NCBI GenBank assembly: GCA_002238605.1
Contig: MPMR01000005.1
Span: 62,001 to 126,000 of the forward strand
Length of the DNA: 64,000 nucleotides
DNA from: BD2-11 clade cluster bacterium bin43
GTDB taxonomy: Bacteria > Gemmatimonadota > Gemmatimonadetes > Longimicrobiales > Gaopeijiaceae
Direction: 5' to 3'
In this document: positions 28,699-37,921 of the stretch, in pieces
Layout: each line of letters opens with the position of its first letter
Numbering within the stretch: position 1 is the first letter of the stretch
Translations under genes and position numbers: made by a program
Notes under the pieces: generated by a model
Database searches by the model: none
The model's input: the letters and a program-made list of their open reading frames with translations, nothing else
What the model was told of the DNA's origin: nothing

Positions 28699-29247
28699 AT
28701 GCAGCTGACGCGCAGCGAACTGATCCACGACCGCTCTCGCCGGAGTCTCCGGACCGTCTACGGCGACCTCGCCCGCGAGGCCCGACGCATCGACGCGGCC
28801 GTAGATCGGATCCGGCTCTCCGGCCTCGATCTCGCCTACGAAGCGCTGGCCTCCGTGGAGGAACTGCGCGTGCTCGTCACCGAAATCAATGCGGCGACGC
28901 TCAAGTTCGAGGCCGAGGCGATTCTGGCGGATGCTCAACGCGCCGACAACCTGCGGGTGGTCATGCGCCTGCTCGCCGAAGAGCGCCTCCGGGTTCGCTG
29001 CGCGCCCCTCCTGGACTGGGCGCCCAACTTTTCCGTTTTCGCCGATCCAAACGGACGCTGCAATCTCTTCCTGGGCGTCCACTGGTTCCAGATTCCCTAC
29101 CCCTCGCGCGGTCCGGCGCTCGCCGTGGTTCACAGGGGCGGGGAGGCCGGCGGAGTGCGGGCGCGATTTCAGGAGATGTGGGACCTGGCGCACGACATCG
29201 GTCCGGCGCTGCGCGGCGTCTTCGAGGCCGCCGAGCGCGCAACTTGA
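28699..29247 (+). CDS. Hypothetical protein
   Basis: A 182-aa protein without a recognised family. The first half is helical and charged ('LRTVYGDLAREARRIDAAVD', 'SVEELRVLVTEINAATLKFE'); the second half contains a short beta-rich segment 'NFSVFADPNGRCNLFLGVHW'. There is no signal peptide or membrane helix. The start ATG 28699 lies next to an in-frame TTG at 28687. The tRNA-Asn promoter -35 overlaps its stop codon. The 290 bp upstream, back to the phosphatase start, hold no other supported feature. Confidence 0.65.
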   Translation: MQLTRSELIHDRSRRSLRTVYGDLAREARRIDAAVDRIRLSGLDLAYEALASVEELRVLVTEINAATLKFEAEAILADAQRADNLRVVMRLLAEERLRVRCAPLLDWAPNFSVFADPNGRCNLFLGVHWFQIPYPSRGPALAVVHRGGEAGGVRARFQEMWDLAHDIGPALRGVFEAAERAT

Positions 29248-29271
29248 CACGCCGGGTAGGCTTAAGATACG
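29244..29271 (+). promoter_or_regulatory. Promoter of tRNA-Asn
   Basis: A perfect -35 TTGACA (29244-29249) overlaps the stop codon of the preceding gene. A weak -10 (GATACG, 29266-29271) follows after 16 bp, 24 bp upstream of the tRNA. Placement supports transcription of the solitary tRNA-Asn. Confidence 0.45.
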
Positions 29272-29295
29272 GTTGCTGGCTACTGGAGGCGGTCT

Positions 29296-29368
<73 letters not shown>

Positions 29369-29547
29369 CTGGGAATTCTCCAACGTTGGTACTGGGCGCC
29401 CATATGTGCGGGGCCCCGGAGGGCGGCGGCCCCCGGGGCCTCGTCATGTCCGGCTCCCGACCGGCTGGCGAGTGCGTCGCTCGGACCGGTGGGCTGGCCG
29501 GGGAATCCGGGCGGCCGACGCGGTAGCGAGCGAAGCGTGCGCAGCCC

Positions 29548-30702
29548 TCAGGGTCGGTAATTGAAGAGCAGGGATCCGCTGTAGCGCTCGAAATAGGCGT
29601 CACCGATCTCCGTCTCCGCCCGTGTCCAGCCAACTCGGAAGGTCCCGGTGACGGCGTCGGTGAGGTACTTGCTGACGCCCATGTACACCTGCGACGCATT
29701 GTCCGCTTCTTCACCCGGAATCAGACGGATGAACTCCGTTTCGGTCAGATAGTCCTTCGCGGTCAACACCGCCGTGATGTTGAGCCTCAGGTCCGCGGGA
29801 AGGAGGGTCGACACCTCGGCGTTCACCGAAACTGCGTTGTATTCGGTCCGGCTCGCGTTGGACCTGTTGATCGTGCCCTGGATGCCGACCCCCGCGGTGA
29901 TCCCGGACGACTCGAACCCGTCCGATGACTCGAGCCCGTCATACTGCCAGAGCGCGCCCAGCTGATAGGCCTGGTCCCGGCGGAAGGGGTCCGGGAGATA
30001 GCCGGTGCCCTGTTGCGGATACCGGAATTCGGTGAACGATCCGTAGAACCGCATCGTCAACCTCGCCGCGTTCCACATCCGCCCCTGCGCGGCACCCAGC
30101 TCGAATCCGATCTTGTTGCGGTCGAGCAGATCGAGTTGCGGCACGATATCCTGGGCGTTGTAGTCGGCTCGGCCGCCCTCGATGCTCACATCCCAGTAGG
30201 TTCCGCCAATTTCCCGTGTCTGGAAGCGCGCCGCCCCTTCGTAGTTCGCGTAACCCGGCTCCAGGAACAGGGGAGTAGGCGTGCGGTCAGCCACATCGCG
30301 GCCTCCTGCTCGCCCGCTGAACTGCAGGACGCCGTCGTTCGTCGTCGTGCGGAACACGGCGTCGATGACCCCGCTCGCAACGCGGGGCGCATAGTCGCGC
30401 AGCTTGAAGCCGTACGCGTCGAACTGTCGGACACCGCCATCCAGCGTGACGGTGAGACCGTCGAACCCGTTGGGGCTCGAGCTCAGAACGGCTCGGACCC
30501 CCAATTCGGCGCTCGTCGCCCAGGCCTGATCCACGCTGTCGACCACGGCAAGCGTCACGGACGGAATCCCGCCGCGATACCGTTCCACATGCGTCCCACC
30601 GGTAAAGACCAGGTCCGTCACGCGCGCCTGGGCGGAGAGCGTCGCAGCCGATCCCGTCCCCATCAGGACGACGAGCACCGCGATTCGGAGGGAGCGGCTC
30701 AT
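29548..30702 (-). CDS. Beta-barrel outer-membrane protein
   Basis: A 384-aa exported protein. Residues 1-25 are a signal peptide ending in 'ATLSAQA'. The mature part alternates hydrophobic and polar residues in short strands ('GLTVTLDGGVRQFDAYGFKL', 'AARLTMRFYGSFTEFRY') and ends with the strand 'YSGSLLFNYRP', as expected for an outer-membrane barrel. No enzyme or porin family is recognised. Its ATG overlaps the stop of the coiled-coil gene (ATGA), so the two are translated together and probably cooperate in the envelope. Confidence 0.75.
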   Translation of the reverse strand: MSRSLRIAVLVVLMGTGSAATLSAQARVTDLVFTGGTHVERYRGGIPSVTLAVVDSVDQAWATSAELGVRAVLSSSPNGFDGLTVTLDGGVRQFDAYGFKLRDYAPRVASGVIDAVFRTTTNDGVLQFSGRAGGRDVADRTPTPLFLEPGYANYEGAARFQTREIGGTYWDVSIEGGRADYNAQDIVPQLDLLDRNKIGFELGAAQGRMWNAARLTMRFYGSFTEFRYPQQGTGYLPDPFRRDQAYQLGALWQYDGLESSDGFESSGITAGVGIQGTINRSNASRTEYNAVSVNAEVSTLLPADLRLNITAVLTAKDYLTETEFIRLIPGEEADNASQVYMGVSKYLTDAVTGTFRVGWTRAETEIGDAYFERYSGSLLFNYRP

Positions 30703-31592
30703 GCGGTCTCCTCCCCCCCGATCCGCCGGCGAAACTCCTCCGCTCGCGCCATGGCAATGTTCCGCCTCTCGATCACGAACTCCCTGGACTGTTGCAGTTC
30801 CTCGAGGCGCTGCGACAACTCTTCGCCACCGATCAGGTCTTCCGCATTGTCGGAGTTCGCGTCCAGACGTCCCACGAGCACACGAAGGTCGCCGAATCGG
30901 GAGAGATCCGCTCCGAAATCCCGCACCATGCGCGCATGACGCTCCCGTTGTTCGAGCAGCTCGATCTGGGCGTCGATGTCGTCCAGCACCAGTCCGTAAC
31001 GCGCTACCTGCCCATCGAGGAGATCCGCCTTGGCTCTGATTTCGTCCCGGGTGTCTCCCGGCTCGATGTTGATTTCAGGAAACGGATCGTCATCGATCTC
31101 GATGGGGCGTTCCAGCTGGTCGGCCTCGTTGGTCAGGACGTCGATCCGGCGACCGATGAGGTCACGCGCGCGTGCATCCGGCGCCTGTGGAAGCTCCTCG
31201 AACAACTCGCCCAGTTCGTCCAGCACGCTCAACAGGTAGGAGCGCCGGGCCTGGTCCAGACGTCCCGCGGCGGTAGCAAGATCCCGGTTGCTCTGTTCCA
31301 GCTGCCGACCCAGGTCCTGGTAGATGGCGAGGGCACGCTCGTAGCGCGCCTGGTCACCGGACTGACGAGCCTCGATGGCCTCGTCCAGGGCGTCGGCGAC
31401 CAGGTCATTCGCGAGATCGCGGGCGCTGAGGGCGGCATTGTGCGCGCTCTCCGCCGCATGATACGCGGAGCGCTCCACATCCTGCGATGTTGCGGCGGAG
31501 GGAAGGACGGCGCACAGAGCCGCGGCCAGGGCCACCAGTCGGAGCAGGCCCGCCGGCTTCCTTCCCTTGCCCTGTGCGGCCGATAGGGCCAT
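30699..31592 (-). CDS. Periplasmic coiled-coil protein
   Basis: A 297-aa protein with a signal peptide (to about 'PSAATSQD') and then nearly continuous helix with heptad repeats, for example 'ARYERALAIYQDLGRQLEQS' and 'EELSQRLEELQQSREFVIER'. It has a short acidic linker ('PIEIDDDPFPEINIEPGD'). It resembles periplasmic spacer or tether proteins but matches no named family. It sits 13 bp after the response regulator and overlaps the outer-membrane barrel gene, so it may be controlled by, or signal to, that two-component system. Confidence 0.7.
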   Translation of the reverse strand: MALSAAQGKGRKPAGLLRLVALAAALCAVLPSAATSQDVERSAYHAAESAHNAALSARDLANDLVADALDEAIEARQSGDQARYERALAIYQDLGRQLEQSNRDLATAAGRLDQARRSYLLSVLDELGELFEELPQAPDARARDLIGRRIDVLTNEADQLERPIEIDDDPFPEINIEPGDTRDEIRAKADLLDGQVARYGLVLDDIDAQIELLEQRERHARMVRDFGADLSRFGDLRVLVGRLDANSDNAEDLIGGEELSQRLEELQQSREFVIERRNIAMARAEEFRRRIGGEETA

Positions 31593-31605
31593 GACCCGCC
31601 TCGGG

Positions 31606-32994
31606 TTACGCTTCGATACCGTATTTCTCGAGCTTGTAGTAGAACGCACTCGACTTGAGTCCCAGCAGTCTGGCCGCCTCTGCCTTGACGCCCCCCGCCC
31701 GCTCGAGAGCCTGTCGGAGAAGCCTCTCCTCAATACCCTCGACCACCTCGTTCAGGTTCTTTCCGCCCTCGGGCAGGTCGTCCGTCCGCGGCACGAGGTC
31801 CCCGGCGTTCATCGCAGGCAGATCCCCGGCATCGATGGTGGGCCCGTCCGCAAGCAGGAGTGCTCGCTCGATCACGTTCTCGAGCTCGCGAACATTCCCC
31901 GGCCACGCGTAGCGGGCCAGCCGGTCCATCGCTTCCGTCCCGACCCTGCCGACCTGCGAGTTGGTGCGTTTGCGCAGCTTCGCGATGAAGTGGTCCGCCA
32001 GGAGAGGGATGTCCTCGACCCGGTTCCTCAGCGGCGGCAGCACGATCGGGACGACGTGCAGGCGGTAGAAGAGGTCCTTGCGAAAATCGTCGCCGGCCAG
32101 GAGTTCGTCCGCGGGGGTGTTGGTCGCCGCGATGATGCGCACATCCACGGGAATCGTCTTCTCTCCCCCCACGCGCTCGAGTTCCCGCTCCTGGATCACG
32201 CGCAGGAGCCTGACCTGCGTCATGGTGGAGATGGTGGCGATCTCGTCGAGAAAGATGGTCCCGCCGTCGGCGAGTTCGAAGCGCCCGCGCCGCCTCCGGT
32301 CCGCGCCCGTAAACGCACCCTTCTCGTGCCCGAACAGCTCGGAGTCCAGCAGGCTCTCCGCCAGAGCTCCGCAGTTGACGCGGACAAAGGGACCCTCCTT
32401 GCGCGTCGAGCTGGCGTGAATGGCGCGGGCTACGAGTTCCTTGCCCGTGCCGGATTCCCCGTAGATCATGACCGTCGACTCGCTGGGAGCCACCCGGGTG
32501 ATCCAGTCGTACACCTGCTTCATCGCGGGCGCCTCGCCGATGATCTGCCCGTAGCGGGCCTCGGTCTGCTCCTTCAGCGACGTGTTCTCGATCCGCAGCG
32601 CCACGTTCTCCCGGCGCAGCTCGTCGCGCTCTTCGCGCTCCCGCAGCAGGCGTCCCACCTTGACCGCGAACTCCTCGGGAGAGAACGGCTTGGTGATGAA
32701 GTCGACGGCCCCCAGCTTCATCGCCTCCACGGCCCTGTCCACGGTGCCGAATGCCGTGATCATCATCACATCGGTCTCCGGCGCCTGCGCCCTGATCCGC
32801 CGGAGCACTTCGATTCCGTCCATGCCGGCCATTCTGAGGTCGGTGACGACCAGCTCGGCGCCATGCTCGCTGAGCAGATCCAGCCCCTGCTTGCCGTTCT
32901 CGGCCGAATAGGTCCGGTGGCCGTGTTTGCGCAGCAGCAGCTCGAGGCCTTCGCGGATCGTATCGTGATCGTCGATGATCAGCACTCGCGCCAT
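31606..32994 (-). CDS. Sigma-54-dependent response regulator (NtrC family)
   Basis: A 462-aa three-domain regulator: receiver with phospho-acceptor Asp52 ('VVTDLRMAGMDG'), AAA+ sigma-54 activation domain with Walker A GESGTGKE (179-186) and the sigma-54 contact loop GAFTGA (226-231), and a C-terminal Fis-type helix-turn-helix ('VKAEAARLLGLKSSAFYYKL'). It should activate sigma-54 promoters when phosphorylated by the kinase encoded upstream. The start at MARVLI is chosen since the receiver begins there. All key residues are intact. Confidence 0.95.
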   Translation of the reverse strand: MARVLIIDDHDTIREGLELLLRKHGHRTYSAENGKQGLDLLSEHGAELVVTDLRMAGMDGIEVLRRIRAQAPETDVMMITAFGTVDRAVEAMKLGAVDFITKPFSPEEFAVKVGRLLREREERDELRRENVALRIENTSLKEQTEARYGQIIGEAPAMKQVYDWITRVAPSESTVMIYGESGTGKELVARAIHASSTRKEGPFVRVNCGALAESLLDSELFGHEKGAFTGADRRRRGRFELADGGTIFLDEIATISTMTQVRLLRVIQERELERVGGEKTIPVDVRIIAATNTPADELLAGDDFRKDLFYRLHVVPIVLPPLRNRVEDIPLLADHFIAKLRKRTNSQVGRVGTEAMDRLARYAWPGNVRELENVIERALLLADGPTIDAGDLPAMNAGDLVPRTDDLPEGGKNLNEVVEGIEERLLRQALERAGGVKAEAARLLGLKSSAFYYKLEKYGIEA

Positions 32995-33141
32995 GACACC
33001 AGCCAGATGAGCCCGCAGGGGGCGGTAGGAGGAAGGGGAACACGGGCCGGAGCCCGGGGACACCGATGGCGCCGAGCCCGGGATGGGAACGCCGCTCGAT
33101 TGCCGGGCGACCGGCCGGCAGGCATGGACCGTGCGCGGGCG

Positions 33142-34644
33142 CTAGTGGTCATTCGCTTCGCTGCGCGCGACCGGGAACACCTCCGAGCCCGGCAAATATA
33201 GACGGAACTCCGCGCCATTCCCAGAAGCGCCGTCGCCCGCGACCAGTTCGACCCGGCCGTCGTGGGCCCGTGCCACGCCGGCCACGATCGCGAGCCCCAG
33301 GCCTGCGCCCCGTTCCTTGCTGGTCACGAAGGGCTGGAAGATGCGCCCTTGCAGCGACTCCGGCACACCCGGCCCGTTGTCGCGCACGGACACGATGACT
33401 TCGCCGTTGCTGAAGGTACCCTTGAGCCTCACCCGGTCACCGGCGTCGGCCGCGTTGCGCAACAGGTTCAGAACCATGCGCTTGACCTGCCCGGAGTCCG
33501 CTACCACCTCCAGCTGCGCATCCGGCAGATCGACCTCGAGGCTGCCGCCCCTCGACGCGAGTTCCGTCGCAACCAGCTCGGCCGCCTCCTTGAGCGGACC
33601 CCGGATGTCGTGCAGCGTCGGCTGCGGCGCCCGGGGGCGGGCGTACACCAGGAAGTCCGTGATGATGCTGTTGAGGGCATCCACTTCCGCCTGGATCTTT
33701 CGGAAGAGCCGGGCGCGTTCCTCCGGATCGGCGCTGTCGGCCGCGATGGAAGAGAAGAGCTTCAGCCCGCCCAGGGGATTCCGGATTTCGTGCGCGACCT
33801 GAGCGAGCATGAGCCGGAGCTGCTCGTCCCGCTGAATGATCCCCAGGCGCATGCGTTCCATGGCCCGCGAGAGACGGCCGATCTCGACGCCCGCCTCCAC
33901 CTCGACCGACCGGGTGATCCGGCCCCGCTGGATGCGAAGCGCGACCCGGCTGAGCCGTTCCAGAGGCTCGGCGATGCGGGCGGCCAGGCCGATGGCCACG
34001 AGAACCGAGAGCACGACCGCGATCGCGGAAGCGATGAGGACCGACCGCCGCAAACTTTCCAGGGGCGCGAGGTAGTCCGCGCGCATGAGCACCGCCAGGG
34101 CGACGTCGGAGTCCTCCAGCCGCGCGAAACCGTATTTGTAGAAGCGGCCGTCCGTGCCCGTGAAGCGCGTCGAGGTTGCCGATCCGTCCTCCCAGAGTCC
34201 GCTCAGGTCGTAGGCCGAGAAGATGGCAACCGAGGTCCCGATGATCGGAAGGGAGTCGGCCGATTCCGTCGAAACGATGGCTGTGTAGGAGGGGGTCCGA
34301 TCGATGGTTCCCCCCCCACCGGGCACCGTGCCTTGTCCGGGAGAGGCCGGACTCTCGCGGCGAATGATCCAGGCCGCGTCCACATATCCGCGGTCGACCA
34401 GGCTGCGCAGGCGATCGTACGCCTCCCTCCAGAAGAAATTTCCTTCGTCTCCGCGGCCGAGAAGGAGCAGATTGGTCGCGTCGAGCCCGGTCTCCGCCGC
34501 CACCCCCGCGGTGACCTCCAGCTTGTCGTCCAGCTCGTCCTCCAGCGCCCGACTGGTCACCGAGTAGGCCATCCAGCTGCTGGTCGCCGTAAAGATGACC
34601 GCGAAGGCCACCAGCACCAGCACGTACAGGCGTCGAAGCGGCAC
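33142..34644 (-). CDS. Sensor histidine kinase
   Basis: A 500-aa membrane kinase: helix about 7-28, a periplasmic sensor region of about 165 residues, second helix about 200-222, HAMP linker to about 270, HisKA with His285 in 'VAHEIRNPLGG', and an ATPase domain with 'NLLRNAADAG', 'DNGPGVPES' and 'GAGLGLAIV'. It phosphorylates the sigma-54 response regulator encoded 150 bp downstream. The sensor domain resembles no named family by eye. The stimulus is likely envelope-related given the coiled-coil and barrel genes after the regulator (inference). Confidence 0.93.
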   Translation of the reverse strand: MPLRRLYVLVLVAFAVIFTATSSWMAYSVTSRALEDELDDKLEVTAGVAAETGLDATNLLLLGRGDEGNFFWREAYDRLRSLVDRGYVDAAWIIRRESPASPGQGTVPGGGGTIDRTPSYTAIVSTESADSLPIIGTSVAIFSAYDLSGLWEDGSATSTRFTGTDGRFYKYGFARLEDSDVALAVLMRADYLAPLESLRRSVLIASAIAVVLSVLVAIGLAARIAEPLERLSRVALRIQRGRITRSVEVEAGVEIGRLSRAMERMRLGIIQRDEQLRLMLAQVAHEIRNPLGGLKLFSSIAADSADPEERARLFRKIQAEVDALNSIITDFLVYARPRAPQPTLHDIRGPLKEAAELVATELASRGGSLEVDLPDAQLEVVADSGQVKRMVLNLLRNAADAGDRVRLKGTFSNGEVIVSVRDNGPGVPESLQGRIFQPFVTSKERGAGLGLAIVAGVARAHDGRVELVAGDGASGNGAEFRLYLPGSEVFPVARSEANDH

Positions 34645-34720
34645 TGTCGAGATCTCCGTTTGCGGTTTGGCTCCGGCTCGGGAGCACGCTCTCCGGTTTC
34701 GCCCGGCCTAGGGCCCCATT

Positions 34721-35722
34721 TCACAGCCCACAGGGCACCCGCTCCAGGTCAACCTCGCTGAATTGAATCCTCGAAGCCGTCCGTGGCGCGACGATGAGGT
34801 GGAAGGGCGTTTGCACCACCGCCGCGGGCGAACAGAAATCACCCGGGGCGAACTCCACGAGCTGTATGATCGCACCGTCGCGCACAGGCAGGATTTCCCT
34901 GATCTCCAGCTTGCTCCCCGCTTCCTGGCGGGCGCCGTCCGCCGCGACCACCACCATGTCCGCGGACCAGTCGATGTCGGGCGCTGAAGCCCCATCGCCG
35001 TGCCACCCCCAGAAATCCCCCCAGTCGTCCGGTGCATCGCGGGCGCCCGGTCCTCCGAAAAAGGCCCGGGAGGCCAGTGCCGGTTGACCGGGCTTTTCCC
35101 CCTGGTCGAGGGTCGCGAACGGGATGCTCAGGTTGTAGACGCTGGTGGCGGAGTCTCCAAGGGTACGGTCGTGCACGAATTTCGACACCTGGATCACCCG
35201 ACTGGCGTGCAGGTCGGGCCCGGATCCGGCGGGATTCAGTGATCCGAGCGGCCCCTGCGCACACCGGGTCCAGCTTCTCTCCTCGCCCCGGATCTCATCC
35301 TGAATTCGCAGAGTTATGCGGGCTTCGTCCTCACATGGCGGATCAAGGTTCGGATCGAGGTCCTCAATGAAGAGATCCAGTCCGGCCGCGCCGTGGATCT
35401 GGGTGACCAGCGTGGCGTAGGCTGCGGCGAACGCCGCCGGGAGCCCCGGACTCGCAATGGTGGCCTCGCTCCCGACCACCCCCCGGTAGGCAATCGACTC
35501 GAACAGTTGCCAGGCACCGGTCGACCGCCAGGTGAGAACCTGACGCAGCTCTCCGTTGCCGGGGGACGGGAGAAACTGTCGCGGAGTCGCGACCTCCACG
35601 ACCATCTGACCGGTTTGGCCAAAGCGCAGCATGGGCGGCGCGACGCCGTTTTCCTCGCACGCGGATACCGCAGCCGCCAACATGGCCGTCCAAACCCATG
35701 GAACCCCGAACTTCCTCGTCAC
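34721..35722 (-). CDS. Hypothetical lipoprotein
   Basis: A protein of about 333 aa with no recognised family. A GTG start at 35722 gives a clean lipoprotein signal ('TRKFGVPWVWTAMLAAAVSAC'-like, lipobox AVSAC); an in-frame start at 35779 would add 19 residues before the signal and is less likely. The rest is rich in short strands and has four scattered cysteines. It precedes the kinase gene on the same strand by 76 bp and might be a sensory accessory, but this is only position. Confidence 0.65.
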   Translation of the reverse strand: MTRKFGVPWVWTAMLAAAVSACEENGVAPPMLRFGQTGQMVVEVATPRQFLPSPGNGELRQVLTWRSTGAWQLFESIAYRGVVGSEATIASPGLPAAFAAAYATLVTQIHGAAGLDLFIEDLDPNLDPPCEDEARITLRIQDEIRGEERSWTRCAQGPLGSLNPAGSGPDLHASRVIQVSKFVHDRTLGDSATSVYNLSIPFATLDQGEKPGQPALASRAFFGGPGARDAPDDWGDFWGWHGDGASAPDIDWSADMVVVAADGARQEAGSKLEIREILPVRDGAIIQLVEFAPGDFCSPAAVVQTPFHLIVAPRTASRIQFSEVDLERVPCGL

Positions 35723-35870
35723 ACAGATACCCCTGTCAGCCTCTTCGCTGGTTTGACGATGCCGAACCGGCAGCATCAATATACGGCGCTAGCCGCTTTC
35801 CGCCCCTGTTGCCCCGCCGCGGGAGGGGGCGCGTGATCGATCCCCGGGCCCTCCCGTGCCAAGGAGCCGC

Positions 35871-36458
35871 ATGGACACCCGCGACCGCCTGCTTGCCCTG
35901 CTCATCAAGCGATCCCTCCGGGTTGGCCGCTTCACGCTCGCCAGCGGTATCCGCTCGACGTACTACGTCGACGCGCGAGCGACGACCATGACCGCCGAGG
36001 GGCAGGCACTCGTCGGCCGGGTATGCCTGAGTTACCTCCGGCGCGCCGGTCTGGATCCCACACACGTCGGCGGTCTTACGATGGGCGCCGACCCGATCTC
36101 CTTTGCCATCGCCCGCCAAAGCTGGGAGGAGGGCCGGCCCATGGACGCGTTCTCCGTCCGCAAGGACGCGAAGGAGTACGGCACGCGGCGCAGGGTCGAG
36201 GGCGGGCTTCCGACAGATGCGCGCGTTGTGGTCGTCGAGGATGCCATGACCACCGGCCGGAGTACGCTCAAAGCCATCCGGGCGGCCGAGGAGCACGGCG
36301 CCCGGGTTCTCGCCGTTCTGGCGCTCGTCGATCGTGAGGAAGGGGCCCGCGAGCGCATTGCGGCCGAAGGCTATGCGGTGACAACCGTGTTTCCTGCGAG
36401 TGAACTCCTGGCCGCGCGCGAAAAGCGGGCTGGCGCCGAGTCGCAGACGCCGGGTTAG
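35871..36458 (+). CDS. pyrE: Orotate phosphoribosyltransferase
   Basis: A 195-aa type I phosphoribosyltransferase that joins orotate to PRPP in pyrimidine synthesis. The PRPP loop is 'VVVVEDAMTTGRST' (119-132); 'LASGIRSTYYVDAR' (23-36) and 'DAFSVRKDAKEYGT' (92-105) are the OPRT-specific orotate and PRPP contacts. Start ATG 35871 follows AAGGAG closely; an upstream GTG at 35856 is in frame. It is convergent with dnaN and not in a pyrimidine operon here. Confidence 0.93.
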   Translation: MDTRDRLLALLIKRSLRVGRFTLASGIRSTYYVDARATTMTAEGQALVGRVCLSYLRRAGLDPTHVGGLTMGADPISFAIARQSWEEGRPMDAFSVRKDAKEYGTRRRVEGGLPTDARVVVVEDAMTTGRSTLKAIRAAEEHGARVLAVLALVDREEGARERIAAEGYAVTTVFPASELLAAREKRAGAESQTPG

Positions 36459-36509
36459 CATCGCCCGAAGTCCGCCCAACCCGATTTCAGCCCATCGGCG
36501 GGGGCGGTT

Positions 36510-37625
36510 TCAGTCGAGCAGTCGGAGGGGCATCACCAGGCAGAGGTAGTCGATCGCGTCCGCGTCCTCCGCGGGCACCGGCTCGACCGTTGCAGCACGC
36601 TCCGGCGCCTTGAATCCCAGCCGCACATCATCCGTGGGCATGTGCTGCAGCACCTCGATCAGATAGCTGGCGTTGAACCCGATTTCGAGGTCGTCGCCCT
36701 CGTATCCGAGATCCACTTCGTCGTAGCCCTCGCCCAGATCGGGAGTACTCACGCTCAGGTTCATCCGGCTACCGGAAAAACTGAGCTTGATCCGGTGCGT
36801 CTGATCGCTCGCGACAACGTCCATCCGCTTCACGGCCGCAAGCAGGCTGTCCTTGTCGACCACCGCGAACTTGTCGTTGTCCTTGGGGATTACCTGCTTG
36901 TAGTTGGGGTAGGTGCCGTCGATCAGCCGCGTGAACACCTCGGTCGCCCCCGAACGAAATCCGAGAAAGTTGCCGTCACGGCCCAACTCCAGTTCATCCC
37001 CTTCAGCGAAGAGCCGCTGAACCAGCCTCAATGCCGAGGGGGGAACGATGAGGTTGGAGGCCGCGGGCCCGGACGACTCGGTCTTCACCGTCCTCCTCGC
37101 GAGCCTGTGGCCGTTGGTCGCCACCATTCTCATCTCGTTCCCCCGCAACTCCCAGAGCACCCCGCTCAGGATTGGCCGGCTCTCCTCGCTCGAGACCGCG
37201 AAGGACGTGTTGCGGATGAGCGACAGGAGATCGGCCCCGGACGTGGTCCATGCCTGGTCGAAGTCCAGATGGGGCGACGACGGGAAATCATCAGCTGGCA
37301 GACCGTTGAGCTTGAAGCGGCTCTTGCCGCAGACCAGCTCCATCTGGCTGCCCAGCGTACCGGCCAGCACCGGGCGGTCGGGAAGCGCCCGCACGATCTC
37401 CTGGATCTTCTTCCCCGGGACCGTCAACGAACCTGCCTCCTGAACCTCCGCGGGGACGCGGGTTCGAACCGTGACATCCAGGTCCGTGGCCGTGATCCAG
37501 AGGCCCTCCTCGGTTGCGTCGAAGAGAATGTTTGAGAGAACCGGCAGCGTGGTTCGGGCCGGGACGGATTGGGAGACTGCCGTGAGTCCCTGGTACAGGT
37601 TCTGGCGAGTCAGGGCAAGTTTCAT
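36510..37625 (-). CDS. dnaN: DNA polymerase III beta subunit (sliding clamp)
   Basis: A 371-aa clamp protein that encircles DNA and holds polymerase III. The three clamp domains are evident ('MKLALTRQNLYQGLTAVSQS' at the start; 'RLIDGTYPNYKQVIPKD' in the middle; C-terminal 'CLVMPLRLLD', the peptide-binding-pocket end). Length is normal. It lies downstream of dnaA on the same strand, separated by 296 bp that contain the origin-like features. Confidence 0.97.
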   Translation of the reverse strand: MKLALTRQNLYQGLTAVSQSVPARTTLPVLSNILFDATEEGLWITATDLDVTVRTRVPAEVQEAGSLTVPGKKIQEIVRALPDRPVLAGTLGSQMELVCGKSRFKLNGLPADDFPSSPHLDFDQAWTTSGADLLSLIRNTSFAVSSEESRPILSGVLWELRGNEMRMVATNGHRLARRTVKTESSGPAASNLIVPPSALRLVQRLFAEGDELELGRDGNFLGFRSGATEVFTRLIDGTYPNYKQVIPKDNDKFAVVDKDSLLAAVKRMDVVASDQTHRIKLSFSGSRMNLSVSTPDLGEGYDEVDLGYEGDDLEIGFNASYLIEVLQHMPTDDVRLGFKAPERAATVEPVPAEDADAIDYLCLVMPLRLLD

Positions 37626-37921
37626 GTGGATCGGGTCCTGGAGAATTGAGTTGCGTTCTTGAGCGAATCCACGAGAGGTAGTTCGGGTTCTACCCTTACA
37701 TAGCTAATAAGTAGTAGTAGTAGGGGCTGTGGAGTTGTAGACAATGCCTCGCTCCCGTCCGGGTAACCTGCTTCACCCCAACGGTCTCGGGAATGGAGGG
37801 ATGCCGTGGATTCCGGTTGCAAAAGAGCATCCGGTTTTCCATGAATCCACAACGGGGGCCTCGGGAGCGGAGCAAGCCACGAAGTTTCCCCGGTTGTTCC
37901 CCACGGTTTGCACATGGGTCT
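37626..37921. other. dnaA-dnaN intergenic region, candidate oriC unwinding region
   Basis: No gene fits in these 296 bp. It holds a DnaA-trio-like run (37709-37723), two DnaA-box-like 9-mers beside it (37728-37736, 6 of 9; 37736-37744, 7 of 9) and another at 37843-37851 (GAATCCACA, 7 of 9). The dnaN-proximal side (37691-37725) is locally AT-richer than the surroundings. In Bacillus subtilis the unwinding element also lies between dnaA and dnaN. Assignment as origin is inference; boxes are weak. Confidence 0.5.
37709..37723 (+). promoter_or_regulatory. DnaA-trio-like element
   Basis: Five consecutive triplets AAG-TAG-TAG-TAG-TAG fit the DnaA-trio rule (5'-[T/A]A[G/A]-3'). They are followed by a short GC-rich step (37724-37727) and DnaA-box-like sequences, the same order as in the B. 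subtilis unwinding system, with an AT-rich flank on the other side. Confidence 0.55.

Noticed and set aside
29410-29440. GC-rich inverted repeat after tRNA-Asn as an intrinsic terminator
   Set aside because: Pairing is imperfect and no T-run follows.
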